A DNA stretch of 64,000 nt. Source: Nitrosomonadales bacterium. Lineage in GTDB: Bacteria > Pseudomonadota > Gammaproteobacteria > Burkholderiales > Gallionellaceae. Position 1 is the stretch's first letter; each line of letters begins with the position of its first letter. The DNA is taken from positions 1 to 64,000 of the forward strand of contig JACQYW010000007.1 of NCBI GenBank assembly GCA_016208015.1. The letters are read 5' to 3'. Below the pieces are notes generated by a model. That model had not been told where the DNA came from, searched no databases, and worked only from the letters and a program-made list of their open reading frames with translations. The position numbers and the translations under genes are program-made. This document shows positions 6,837 through 16,806 of the stretch, one piece after another.

Positions 6837-7892
6837 ATGCCGACCGCCTCTCTTCCCTCACTGGAACATCTCACCACCGCGATCATCCTGCTGGACGACC
6901 AGTCGCGCATCGCATTCCTGAATCCCGCTGCCGAACACCTGTTCGGCCTCAGCAGCACCAACCTGATCGGCCATCCGCTGCAATACGCTTTCTCGCACAC
7001 CGAGCAGTTGTTCAGCACCATCCAGTCCGCGCTTTCCAGCCACGCCAGTCATATCGAACACGAGATGACCCTGGGCACGCATGCATCGGGCAACAAGTTC
7101 CATCTGAGCTGTACCGCCACGCCGCTGCAGGTCGTTCCCTACGCCCTGCTGCTGGAGTTCCACACCATCGACCGACCGCTCAAGCTGGCGCGCGAGGAGC
7201 AGATGCTGGACCAGACGCAGGCCAACCGCCTGCTGCTGCGCAACCTGGCACACGAGATCAAGAACCCACTGGGCGGCATACGCGGCGCGGCGCAATTGCT
7301 GGAACAGGAACTGGAAAAGCCCGCGCTGCGCGAATATACCCAGGTCGTCATCCAGGAAGCGGACCGCCTGCGCTCACTGATGGAGAAGTTACTGACCCCG
7401 CAACATGTGCCCCATATCAGTGCACTCAATATTCACGAAGTACTGGAGCGCGTGCGCAGTGTGGTGCTGGCCGAATTGCCGGAAGGTCTGCTCATCCAGC
7501 GCGATTACGACCTGAGTCTGCCGGAATTGCACGGCGACAAGGAACAACTCATCCAGGTCATGCTCAATATCGTGCGCAACGCCGCGCAGGCGATGAAGGG
7601 CAAAGGCACGATCACATTGCGCACGCGCATCACGCGGCAGGTCACCTTGATGAAAAGGCTGCACCGACTCGCGATCGCGGTGCAGATCATCGACGACGGC
7701 CCCGGCATCCCGGGACATCTGCGCGACAAGATATTCTATCCGCTCGTCTCCGGTCGCCCGGAGGGCCACGGGCTTGGTCTCACGCTGGCGCAGGATTTCA
7801 TCAGCCAACACCAGGGCAGCATCGAATTTGAAAGCGAGCCGGGACGTACCTGTTTTACCGTGACGCTACCGCTACCACAATCGGGAAAATAA
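6837..7892 (+). CDS. glnL: Nitrogen regulation sensor kinase NtrB (GlnL)
   Basis: NtrB phosphorylates or dephosphorylates NtrC according to nitrogen status, signalled by PII protein. The 351-residue cytoplasmic protein has an N-terminal PAS domain (about 10-110) and the dimerisation/phosphorylation helix NLAHEIKNPLGG with His139. The ATPase domain follows, with NIVRNAAQA, DDGPGIP and GHGLGLTLA boxes. No membrane segment is present, as expected. Two bases separate its stop from ntrC, so the pair is co-transcribed. Confidence 0.96.
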   Translation: MPTASLPSLEHLTTAIILLDDQSRIAFLNPAAEHLFGLSSTNLIGHPLQYAFSHTEQLFSTIQSALSSHASHIEHEMTLGTHASGNKFHLSCTATPLQVVPYALLLEFHTIDRPLKLAREEQMLDQTQANRLLLRNLAHEIKNPLGGIRGAAQLLEQELEKPALREYTQVVIQEADRLRSLMEKLLTPQHVPHISALNIHEVLERVRSVVLAELPEGLLIQRDYDLSLPELHGDKEQLIQVMLNIVRNAAQAMKGKGTITLRTRITRQVTLMKRLHRLAIAVQIIDDGPGIPGHLRDKIFYPLVSGRPEGHGLGLTLAQDFISQHQGSIEFESEPGRTCFTVTLPLPQSGK

Positions 7893-7894
7893 CC

Positions 7895-9295
<1,401 letters not shown>

Positions 9296-9326
9296 CGGCG
9301 ACGGCATGTAGGATGGGTTGACGAAG

Positions 9327-9355
9327 GATACCCATCATGCAAAACGGTGGGTATC
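9327..9355. repeat. Hairpin-forming intergenic repeat between convergent genes
   Basis: GATACCCA (9327-9334) and TGGGTATC (9348-9355) form a perfect 8-bp inverted repeat with a 13-base loop. The preceding TAGGATGGGTTGACGAAGG belongs to a type of short repeat common between bacterial genes. It lies between the ends of ntrC and the converging phosphoesterase gene and may stop transcription in both directions, although no T-run is present. Confidence 0.5.
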
Positions 9356-9388
9356 GCGTTGGCCTGTCAATTTCTCACGAGAGTTGCA

Positions 9389-10195
9389 TTATCTCGGCCA
9401 TACTCCGCTTGTCGCCTGCGCCTTCGCGCTCTCATTCAACAGCGGCAATCCATACATCTCTTCGATAACCCGCAGCAGACTGTAGTGATCGATACGCTGC
9501 TTGTACTGCCCCGGCCTGACCATCTGCCCGACAAAGATTGTCGCGATGCGATTGCCGCTTGAGCCATCGTCCTCATCCCAGGTCACGATAAGCAAACCGT
9601 TGTGCTTCATCGCCCACTGCGCATATCCCTCGATGTTCTTCTTTAGCCAGGCATCACCCTGCGCGATGCTGCCGTCATGCATGTCATTGCGCTGGTCGGG
9701 CATGACGAAGGTGACGGTGGGCAGTTGCGTGTAATCGGTGGGAAACGCGCTGAATGGCTGGTTCCAGGCGGCGAGTTCTTTCCAGTTGGCGATGGGGTTG
9801 TGCTTGCGCATGTAGGCGCCCCAGATGCAGCCCTCGTAACCCTGCCCGGGCATGGATTCGGAATAGCTCGCGAAGCTCAGGCCTTTGACGATCAACTGAC
9901 TGGCGAGGTTGTCACCATCCAGATCGAGCGGGCAGGTATTGCTGCTGATGCCGCGCGTGCTGCCGGAGAACAGGGCGAGGTAGTTGGGCTGGCTGGGATG
10001 GGTGACGCCGTAGGACTGGGTGAACAGCGCGCCGCGTTTGGCCAGCTCGTTGATCCAGGGGGCTTCGGGATTGCCGATGATCTGACTGAAGGATTTATTC
10101 TCTTCGATCACGATGACAATGTGATCGGGACGCGGCAACTCGCCGCTGACAGCCGACTGGGTGACCAACAACATGGTCAGCAGCCAACGCTTCAT
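9389..10195 (-). CDS. Secreted phosphoesterase (PF04185, acid phosphatase/phospholipase C-like)
   Basis: The 268-residue protein begins with a signal peptide ([18 protein letters not shown]). The metal-site motif HIVIVIEENKSF follows, then THPSQPNYLALFSGS and VTWDEDDGSS, the core pattern of the phosphoesterase family that includes acid phosphatases and phospholipases C. It probably releases phosphate from organic phosphates in the periplasm or outside; the real substrate is unknown. Its ATG overlaps the xth stop codon by one base (TGATG), showing translational coupling to exonuclease III, a combination with no obvious functional logic. Confidence 0.82.
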   Translation of the reverse strand: MKRWLLTMLLVTQSAVSGELPRPDHIVIVIEENKSFSQIIGNPEAPWINELAKRGALFTQSYGVTHPSQPNYLALFSGSTRGISSNTCPLDLDGDNLASQLIVKGLSFASYSESMPGQGYEGCIWGAYMRKHNPIANWKELAAWNQPFSAFPTDYTQLPTVTFVMPDQRNDMHDGSIAQGDAWLKKNIEGYAQWAMKHNGLLIVTWDEDDGSSGNRIATIFVGQMVRPGQYKQRIDHYSLLRVIEEMYGLPLLNESAKAQATSGVWPR

Positions 10196-10953
10196 CACGT
10201 CACCTCTGCTACCACAATCGTATGATCGGACGGCCGCTCCAGCTTGCGCGGCGCCTTGTCGATGATGCATGAACTGCATTGCAGCGCTTCGCTGATCAGG
10301 ATGTGATCGATGCGCAGGCCCATGTTGCGGCGGAAGGCCATCATGCGGTAATCCCACCAGGAGAAGCTTTTCTCTGCCTGCTCGAACAGGCGGAAGGCAT
10401 CGCGCAATCCCAATTGCAGTAAAACTTTAAAGGCATCGCGCTCCGGCGCGCTGACCAGCACCACATCTTTCCATGCGACCGGGTCGTACACATCGCGATC
10501 TTCCGGCGCAATGTTGTAGTCGCCCAGCAGCGCCAGCTTGGGATGTTTCGCCAGTTCGTCCTTCAGCCACGCCGTGAGCGCGGCCAGCCACCTGAGTTTG
10601 TACTGGTATTTGTCGGAACCGACTTCCTGACCGTTGGGGATATAGACGCACACCACGCGCACGCCGTTGATGGTGGCGGCGATGACGCGCTTCTGTTCGT
10701 CCTCGGAACTCGGGATACCGTATTGCACATCACTGACCGGGTGGCGGCTGAGGATGGCCACACCGTTATAAGTCTTCTGTCCACTGAACGCGACCTGGTA
10801 GCCGGCCTGTTGCAGCTCAGCCAGCGGAAAGTTCTTGTCCTCGGTCTTGGTCTCCTGCAGGCACACCACATCCACCGGATTTGCCGCCAACCACTCAAGC
10901 AGGTGCGGCAAACGCACCTTGAGCGAGTTGACGTTCCAAGTCGCTATCTTCAT
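10195..10953 (-). CDS. xth: Exodeoxyribonuclease III (AP endonuclease)
   Basis: This 252-residue exonuclease/endonuclease/phosphatase enzyme cuts DNA 5' of abasic sites and trims damaged 3' ends in base-excision repair. Motifs are [19 protein letters not shown], the metal ligand in [23 protein letters not shown], the aromatic loop SFSWWDYR, and the catalytic end RPSDHTIVV. The start [10 protein letters not shown] is chosen over a long upstream extension lacking family similarity; it overlaps the preceding gene's stop as ATGA. Two overlaps tie it into a three-gene operon. Confidence 0.95.
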   Translation of the reverse strand: MKIATWNVNSLKVRLPHLLEWLAANPVDVVCLQETKTEDKNFPLAELQQAGYQVAFSGQKTYNGVAILSRHPVSDVQYGIPSSEDEQKRVIAATINGVRVVCVYIPNGQEVGSDKYQYKLRWLAALTAWLKDELAKHPKLALLGDYNIAPEDRDVYDPVAWKDVVLVSAPERDAFKVLLQLGLRDAFRLFEQAEKSFSWWDYRMMAFRRNMGLRIDHILISEALQCSSCIIDKAPRKLERPSDHTIVVAEVT

Positions 10954-11459
10954 TGAGCGGGTTGGGCGGGCGGTGCGACTGGGGTGGGCTGACGATACGC
11001 TGCCTTTTTGGGATACCCGGCAATATCCAGTTCCTTGTTCCAGCGCTCTTCCAGAAAACCTTTGAGCCATATCTTGCCGATGCTGATCGCCGGAATTTGG
11101 CTGTCGCCCGACTCTTTGCGGAAGGCTTCGATCTCCTCCTGCTTGACCAGGCTCATTTCGGCAAATGGAACACCGCGTTTGCCCAGAAAGTCGCGTGCCA
11201 TCTTGCAAGCCGAGCCGCAATCCGGGAACGTGTACAAGGTAACAGGGAAATTCTGCTTCGCACGCTGCGTCTCATACGGCAGGCTCTCCTCCGGCACGGG
11301 CGCTTTGTCCACTTTCACTTCGGCAACATCCTCCGAGCCAACCAAAGGCCGGTCGCTGTAATACACCTTGCCACCACTGTCTATCGAGCGGTAAAGCTCG
11401 GCATGCGCATTGCCCGCCAGCAGGATGGCGAGACCGAGTATCAGGTGGATGTTTCTCAT
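10950..11459 (-). CDS. Periplasmic DUF4124-glutaredoxin-like protein
   Basis: The 169-residue protein has a signal peptide ([20 protein letters not shown]), a DUF4124 motif ([20 protein letters not shown]) and then a glutaredoxin-like domain. The presumed active loop is [19 protein letters not shown], with cysteines three apart rather than the CxxC of classical glutaredoxins. QIPAISIG matches the cis-Pro region. The last 20 residues are rich in Pro, Ala and Gln. It is probably a periplasmic thiol protein, but activity with the CGSAC spacing is uncertain. It overlaps xth by four bases (ATGA). Confidence 0.85.
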   Translation of the reverse strand: MRNIHLILGLAILLAGNAHAELYRSIDSGGKVYYSDRPLVGSEDVAEVKVDKAPVPEESLPYETQRAKQNFPVTLYTFPDCGSACKMARDFLGKRGVPFAEMSLVKQEEIEAFRKESGDSQIPAISIGKIWLKGFLEERWNKELDIAGYPKKAAYRQPTPVAPPAQPAQ

Positions 11460-11474
11460 CTTCGTCTCCTTTGC

Positions 11475-13517
11475 TTACGCTGCTACCAGACCATTATGCC
11501 GCAACAGCGCGTCGATTTCAGGCTCGCGTCCTCGGAAAGCTCTGAACGATTCCATCGCGTCGCGGCTGCCGCCCACCGCCAGGATCTCGCGGCGGAAATG
11601 ATCGCCGGTCGCCGCATCCAGTATGCCGTTGTCCTCGAACAGGCTGTAGGCGTCGGCGGAGAGTACTTCCGCCCATTTGTAACTGTAGTAGCCCGCCGCA
11701 TAACCGCCCGCGAAGATGTGCGAGAAGCTGTTCTGGAAACGGTTGAACGCGGGCGGGATCAGCACGGCGACTTCCTTGCGCACCTCGTCCAGCAATTGCT
11801 GTACCGTTTGCTTGCCGCTGGCGTCGTAATCGCTGTGCAGGCGCAGATCGAACAGCGAGAACTCGATCTGGCGCAGCATCTGCAAGCCGCTCTGGAAATT
11901 CTTCGCCGCGATCATCTTGTCGTACAGGTCGCGCGGCAGCTTCGCCCCGGTCTCGGCGTGGCGCGTCATGCCTTGCAGGACATCCCACTCCCAGCAGAAG
12001 TTCTCCATGAACTGGCTGGGGAGTTCGACCGCGTCCCACTCCACGCCGCTGATGCCGGAGACACCGAGTTCTTCCACTTCAGTGAGCAGGTGATGCAGAC
12101 CGTGGCCGAACTCGTGGAACAGGGTGATGACTTCGTCATGGGTGAACTGCGCGGGCTTGCCTCCCAAAGGAGAAGCGAAATTGCAGTTGAGGTAGGCCAC
12201 CGGGGTCTGGATTCCCCGGCTCGTGCGGCGGCGCGTGATGGCGTCGTCCATCCATGCCCCGCCGCGCTTGCTGGCACGTGCATACAGGTCGAGATAGAAC
12301 TGGCCGATCAGCCGGCCCTTGTTGTCGCGGATGTCGAAGAAGCGCACGGTGTCATGCCATACCGGCGCGGTCGATAGCTCGATCTTCAAGCCGAACAGCG
12401 TCTCGACCAGACCGAACAGTCCTGCCAATACGGCATCCTCGGGAAAGTATTGTTTCACTTCCTGCTCCGAGAACGCATAACGCTGCTGGCGCAGTTTCTC
12501 GCCCGCGTAAGCGATGTCCCATGCCTGGACATCAGGCATGCCCAGCTGTGCGGCGGCGAATTCGCGCAGCTCCTGCAGATCCTTTTCCGCAAAAGGCTTC
12601 GCGCGCTGCGCCAATTCGCGCAGGAACTCCGCAACCTGCTGCGGGGTATCCGCCATCTTGCTTGCCAGCGAGAACTCGGCGTAATTGCCGAAGCCCAGCA
12701 TGTGCGCCTCTTCCGCGCGCAGCGCGAGTATCTGCGTCATCAGCGGTGTGTTGTTCCAGTCTATCTTGCATCCTTCCGCCAGCAATTCGCTGGCACGCGT
12801 GGTGTAGGCGCGGTACATGCGCTCGCGCAGTTCGCGGCTGTCGGCGTACTGCAACAGCGGACCGTAGGATGGCGCTTTCAGCGTGAACAGCCAGCCCTGC
12901 TTGCCCGCTTCTTTTGCCGCTTCTGCGGCGACCTGGCGCTCGTCGGCATGGATACCGGAGATATCCTTCTCGTTCTCGATCACGCAGGTGTAGGCGTTGG
13001 TCGCATCGAGCAGGTTGTCGGAGAACTTCGAGGTCTGTTCGGAGAGCGCTTCCTGTATCGCCATGAAGCGCGCCTTCTTGTCTTCCGGCAGTTCCGCACC
13101 GCCGAGGCGGAAATCGCGCAACTCGTTTTCGATGACTTTCTTTTGCGCCGCGTTGAGTGCCGCATAGCCATCACTGTTGCGGATGGCCTTGTACTTCTGG
13201 AACAGTGCGAGGTTCTGCGACAGCTCGGCGTAGTACTGGGTGACCTTGGGCAGGTTGGTGTTGTATACCTCGCGCAGCTCCGTCGAGTTCATCACCATGT
13301 TGAGGTGACCGACCTGTCCCCAGGCACGCGACAACTGTTCGTTGGCATCCTCGAACGGTTGCACGAAATTGTCCCAGGTCGGAGAAGTGCCATCGGCCAG
13401 CAGTTTCTCCGTCTGCGCGCGGTTGCGCGCCAGCAGTTCGTCGACGGCAGGGGTGACATGTTCGGTTTTGATCTCCGCGAAGCGCGGCAGACCACTCAGA
13501 TCAAGTAATGGGTTCAT
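11475..13517 (-). CDS. prlC: Oligopeptidase A (M3 zinc metallopeptidase)
   Basis: Oligopeptidase A degrades short peptides in the cytoplasm, including cleaved signal peptides. The 680-residue length matches the family. The zinc motif LFHEFGHGLHHLL lies near residues 466-478 and the downstream glutamate region is in GISGVEWDAVELPSQFMENF. The C-terminal substrate-binding part FAGGYAAGYYSYKWAEVLS is also present. It lies twelve bases after pyrX and fifteen before the DUF4124-glutaredoxin gene on the same strand, so it may be part of the long pyr transcript. Confidence 0.95.
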   Translation of the reverse strand: MNPLLDLSGLPRFAEIKTEHVTPAVDELLARNRAQTEKLLADGTSPTWDNFVQPFEDANEQLSRAWGQVGHLNMVMNSTELREVYNTNLPKVTQYYAELSQNLALFQKYKAIRNSDGYAALNAAQKKVIENELRDFRLGGAELPEDKKARFMAIQEALSEQTSKFSDNLLDATNAYTCVIENEKDISGIHADERQVAAEAAKEAGKQGWLFTLKAPSYGPLLQYADSRELRERMYRAYTTRASELLAEGCKIDWNNTPLMTQILALRAEEAHMLGFGNYAEFSLASKMADTPQQVAEFLRELAQRAKPFAEKDLQELREFAAAQLGMPDVQAWDIAYAGEKLRQQRYAFSEQEVKQYFPEDAVLAGLFGLVETLFGLKIELSTAPVWHDTVRFFDIRDNKGRLIGQFYLDLYARASKRGGAWMDDAITRRRTSRGIQTPVAYLNCNFASPLGGKPAQFTHDEVITLFHEFGHGLHHLLTEVEELGVSGISGVEWDAVELPSQFMENFCWEWDVLQGMTRHAETGAKLPRDLYDKMIAAKNFQSGLQMLRQIEFSLFDLRLHSDYDASGKQTVQQLLDEVRKEVAVLIPPAFNRFQNSFSHIFAGGYAAGYYSYKWAEVLSADAYSLFEDNGILDAATGDHFRREILAVGGSRDAMESFRAFRGREPEIDALLRHNGLVAA

Positions 13518-13528
13518 CGTTCAGTCAA

Positions 13529-14803
13529 CTAGAGAGAGTAAGCGAGACGGCCTTCGACGATGGTGTGGTGTACGCGGCCCTGCATGGTGTAACCGTTGAA
13601 CGGAGTGTTCTTGCCCTGGCTCTTCAGCACGGAAGGTTCGACCTTCCAGGTGGCCTTGGGATCGAACACACACACATCGGCATGCGCACCGACCGACAGG
13701 TGGCCCATCTTAACACCCAGCAACTGGGCGGGATTGATGGTGACGCGGCGCAGGGCTTCAGGCAGCGCGACCTTGTCTTCTTCCGCCCATTTCAGCATCA
13801 GCGGCAATAGCAATTCCATGCCGGTGGCACCCGCCTCGGCCTCGGCGAACGGCAGTAGTTTTGCATCGTCGTCCACCGGCGAATGGTCGGAGCAGATCGC
13901 GTCGATGGTGCCGTCGCACAATGCGGCGCGCAATGCGGCCTTGTCGCGCAGGCTGCGCAGCGGCGGCATCAGGTGGCAGTTGGAATCGAAGAAGCCGATG
14001 TCCATCTCGGTCAGGTGCACGTGGTTCATCGACACATCACAGGTCACCGGCAAGCCTTCGCGCTTGGCGGCGCGGATCAGTTCCACGCCCGCCGCGCTGG
14101 AGACACGGCAGATGTGCAGCTTCACGCCGGTCTCGCGCGCCAGTTGCAGCATGGTCGCCAATGCAGTCGTCTCGGCGACCACCGGGATGGGCGGCAAGCC
14201 CAGCCTCGTCGACACTTCGCCGTCGTGCGCCACGCCGTTCCTGGCAAGATAACTGTCCTGCGGACGCATCCATACGCGATAGCCGAAGGTCGCCGCATAT
14301 TGCATGGCACGCATGAGCACGCGCGTGTCGGTGAGTGCCGCATCGGCATGGCCGAAGGCTTTGCAACCCGCTTCGGTCAGCTCGATCATCTCGGTGAGTT
14401 CCGCGCCCTTGAGACCATAGGTCAGCGCGCCGACCGGGAACACGCGCGCCTTGTTGAGCAGGCGTGCGCGGTGCTTGAGCATCTCCACCAGTCCGGGCTC
14501 GTCCAGCGGCGGATCGGTATCGGGCGGGCACGACAGGGAAGTCACCCCGCCCGCCATCGCGGCATCCATCTCGGACTCCAGCGTGGCCCGGTATTCGTAG
14601 CCCGGCTCGCGCAGGCGCGCGGCGACATCCACCAGACCGGGGATGACGATCAGCCCGTTGGCATCGATCACCTGATCCGCCACGAAGCCCTGCGGCGCGG
14701 TGCCGACGGCGACCACATGTTTGTCGGAAATGAACACGTCCCGCTGCGCGTCGATCTCGTTGTGCGGGTCGATCAGTCGGCCGCCTTTGATATGGATATT
14801 CAT
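13529..14803 (-). CDS. pyrX: Dihydroorotase-like protein without zinc histidines (PyrX/PyrC')
   Basis: The 424-residue protein has the class I dihydroorotase fold. However, the first zinc motif, normally D-x-H-x-H, reads DVAARLREPG at residues 59-68, with Ala61 and Arg63 in place of both histidines. Such inactive dihydroorotases are known from Pseudomonas, where they serve as the structural partner of aspartate transcarbamoylase. The start overlaps the pyrB stop as TAATG, supporting a fixed PyrB-PyrX complex. A separate class II PyrC with intact histidines is encoded at 41955-42989 and would supply the catalytic activity. Confidence 0.92.
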   Translation of the reverse strand: MNIHIKGGRLIDPHNEIDAQRDVFISDKHVVAVGTAPQGFVADQVIDANGLIVIPGLVDVAARLREPGYEYRATLESEMDAAMAGGVTSLSCPPDTDPPLDEPGLVEMLKHRARLLNKARVFPVGALTYGLKGAELTEMIELTEAGCKAFGHADAALTDTRVLMRAMQYAATFGYRVWMRPQDSYLARNGVAHDGEVSTRLGLPPIPVVAETTALATMLQLARETGVKLHICRVSSAAGVELIRAAKREGLPVTCDVSMNHVHLTEMDIGFFDSNCHLMPPLRSLRDKAALRAALCDGTIDAICSDHSPVDDDAKLLPFAEAEAGATGMELLLPLMLKWAEEDKVALPEALRRVTINPAQLLGVKMGHLSVGAHADVCVFDPKATWKVEPSVLKSQGKNTPFNGYTMQGRVHHTIVEGRLAYSL

Positions 14804-15756
14804 TATTTCGCCCCCGCCAAGGTACTCATCACCGCCATGCGCACCGCGATGCCGAAGGTGACCTGCGGCAGGATGACCGACTGTGCGCCGTCGGCCACGC
14901 TGGAATCGATCTCGACACCGCGGTTCATCGGGCCGGGGTGCATGACGATGGCACCGCTCTTCGCCTGCAGCAGGCGTTCCTGCGTGAGGCCGTAGTATTT
15001 GAAATATTCCTGCGCCGAGGGCAGCAGCGCGCCCTGCATGCGCTCGTTCTGCAGGCGCAGCATCATCACCACATCGACGTCTTTCAAGCCCTGCGCCATA
15101 TCGTGATAGACCTGCACGCCGAGTTTCTCGACATGGCTGGGCAGCAGCGTCTTCGGTGCGACCACGCGCACTTCCGGCACGCCCAGCGTGGTCAGCGCGT
15201 GGATCTGCGAACGCGCCACGCGCGAGTGCAGGATGTCGCCGACGATGGCGACGCGCAGGTTATGGAATTCTTTTTTGTAGTGGCGGATGGTGAACATGTC
15301 GAGCAGCGCCTGCGTGGGGTGCGCATGGCGACCGTCGCCGGCATTGATCACGTGGATGCTGGGCGCGACGTGTTTCGCGATCAGGTGCGCGGCGCCGCTG
15401 GTCGAGTGGCGCACCACGAACATGTCGGCGTGCATGGCGCAGAGGTTGTCCACGGTATCGAGCAGGGTCTCGCCCTTGCTGGTGGACGATGAACCGATGT
15501 TGAGGTTGACCACGTCGGCGGAGAGTTTCTTGGCCGCGATCTCGAAGGTGGTGCGGGTGCGGGTGCTGTTCTCGAAGAAGATGTTGAACACCGATTTGCC
15601 GTGCAGCAGCGGCACTTTCTTGATCTCGTTGTTCTCGGCCTCGTTCACGAACCCGGCGGCCTTGTCGAGGATGTCGCGCAGGATGCGCGCGGGCAGTCCT
15701 TCGGTGGTCAGCAGGTGCTGCAGTTCGCCGTTCTTGTTCAGTTGTGGGTTGTTCAT
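14803..15756 (-). CDS. pyrB: Aspartate carbamoyltransferase catalytic subunit
   Basis: PyrB condenses carbamoyl phosphate with aspartate in pyrimidine synthesis. The 317-residue protein carries the carbamoyl-phosphate loop [22 protein letters not shown], and the C-terminal [11 protein letters not shown]. It overlaps ruvX upstream (ATGA) and pyrX downstream (TAATG). The N-terminal lead before LLTTEGL is short, as in Pseudomonas-type enzymes that assemble with an inactive dihydroorotase. No regulatory-chain gene (pyrI) and no pyrR lie nearby. Confidence 0.97.
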   Translation of the reverse strand: MNNPQLNKNGELQHLLTTEGLPARILRDILDKAAGFVNEAENNEIKKVPLLHGKSVFNIFFENSTRTRTTFEIAAKKLSADVVNLNIGSSSTSKGETLLDTVDNLCAMHADMFVVRHSTSGAAHLIAKHVAPSIHVINAGDGRHAHPTQALLDMFTIRHYKKEFHNLRVAIVGDILHSRVARSQIHALTTLGVPEVRVVAPKTLLPSHVEKLGVQVYHDMAQGLKDVDVVMMLRLQNERMQGALLPSAQEYFKYYGLTQERLLQAKSGAIVMHPGPMNRGVEIDSSVADGAQSVILPQVTFGIAVRMAVMSTLAGAK

Positions 15757-16211
15757 GCGTAGATTCCTGCGCTGGGTTCATCGAAATACGCTTGCAGTAT
15801 CTGCTGCGCGGCATACTGGTCGATCAGGGCTTTCTGCTTCCTGCCGTGTATCCCTTCCTCGTCCAGCACCGAGCTCGCGGCGGCGGAAGTATACCGCTCA
15901 TCCACCAGCAGCGTGGGCAGATCAAAACGTCCCTTAAGGCGGTTGGCGAAGCGGCGGCAGAGGGCGGTCATCTCGTGCGGGGTGCCGTCGTCGTTGCAGG
16001 GCAGGCCGACCACCAGCGCGGCGGGTTGCCACTCGGCGATCAGTTCGCCGATGCGCGCGAAGCGCACGTCGTTCTTCTCGTCGCTGATGGTGGCCAGCGG
16101 TCGCGCGCTGGCGGTGAGGGTATTGCCGACGGCGATGCCGATGCGTCTGGTGCCGAAATCGAATGCGAGTAGTGTGCCGGAAAGAAGTTTGATCGGCACG
16201 CCCTCAGGCAT
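15753..16211 (-). CDS. ruvX: RuvX/YqgF family Holliday junction resolvase-like nuclease
   Basis: This 152-residue RNase H-fold protein has the conserved start [17 protein letters not shown], the central [10 protein letters not shown] and the C-terminal [10 protein letters not shown]. The family acts in 16S rRNA 5'-end maturation and is also described as a possible junction resolvase. Its ATG overlaps the end of algH by eight bases and its stop overlaps the pyrB start by four bases. The algH-ruvX order is widely conserved; in many bacteria pyrR follows, but here pyrB comes directly next. Confidence 0.94.
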   Translation of the reverse strand: MPEGVPIKLLSGTLLAFDFGTRRIGIAVGNTLTASARPLATISDEKNDVRFARIGELIAEWQPAALVVGLPCNDDGTPHEMTALCRRFANRLKGRFDLPTLLVDERYTSAAASSVLDEEGIHGRKQKALIDQYAAQQILQAYFDEPSAGIYA

Positions 16212-16764
16212 GTCCGGCCTCGTCGGAGAGCGAGGCGAAATCGACGCCGAGCAGCTTCATGGCAGCGGGCAATTTCTCTTCGGCGGGCAGATCGAACAGG
16301 ATGTGTTCGTTGGCGGGCACGCTGAGCCAGGCATTGTCGGCCAGCTCCTGCTCCAGTTGTCCTTCCGACCAGCCGGCATAACCCAGCGTCACCAGCAGAT
16401 GCTGCGGCCCCTGTCCTTCGCCGACCGCCTGCAGAATATCCTTGGAGGTGGTAAGGCCGATATGATCGTTGACCTGCAGCGTTGATTGCCACTGCCCGAC
16501 CGTGTCGTGCAGCACGAAACCGCGGTCGGTCTGCACCGGACCGCCGAAGTGCACCAGTACGTCTTCCAGCTCTTCCGGCTTGAGCGGCATGTTGATCTGC
16601 GCGAACAGTTCGCTGAGGGTCAGACTGATGGGGCGGTTGATCACGATGCCCATCGCTCCCTGTTCGTTGTGCTCGCACACATAAGTGAGGGACTTGGCAA
16701 AGAAGGGATCGGTCATCGCCGGCATGGCGATCAGGAAGTGATTCGTGAGATTGAACTCGGGCAT
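16204..16764 (-). CDS. algH: YqgE/AlgH family protein
   Basis: The 186-residue protein starts [20 protein letters not shown] and contains [26 protein letters not shown] and [15 protein letters not shown], the complete YqgE (UPF0301/AlgH) pattern. The family was linked to alginate regulation in Pseudomonas, but its biochemical role remains unknown. It lies upstream of ruvX with an eight-base overlap and 42 bases after chpA. The neighbourhood is the same as in Pseudomonas, suggesting old linkage rather than recent shuffling. Confidence 0.93.
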   Translation of the reverse strand: MPEFNLTNHFLIAMPAMTDPFFAKSLTYVCEHNEQGAMGIVINRPISLTLSELFAQINMPLKPEELEDVLVHFGGPVQTDRGFVLHDTVGQWQSTLQVNDHIGLTTSKDILQAVGEGQGPQHLLVTLGYAGWSEGQLEQELADNAWLSVPANEHILFDLPAEEKLPAAMKLLGVDFASLSDEAGHA

Positions 16765-16806
16765 GGCGGCATTGTAATCCGTCCACGCCTGCGGCTCAAT
16801 GGAAGA

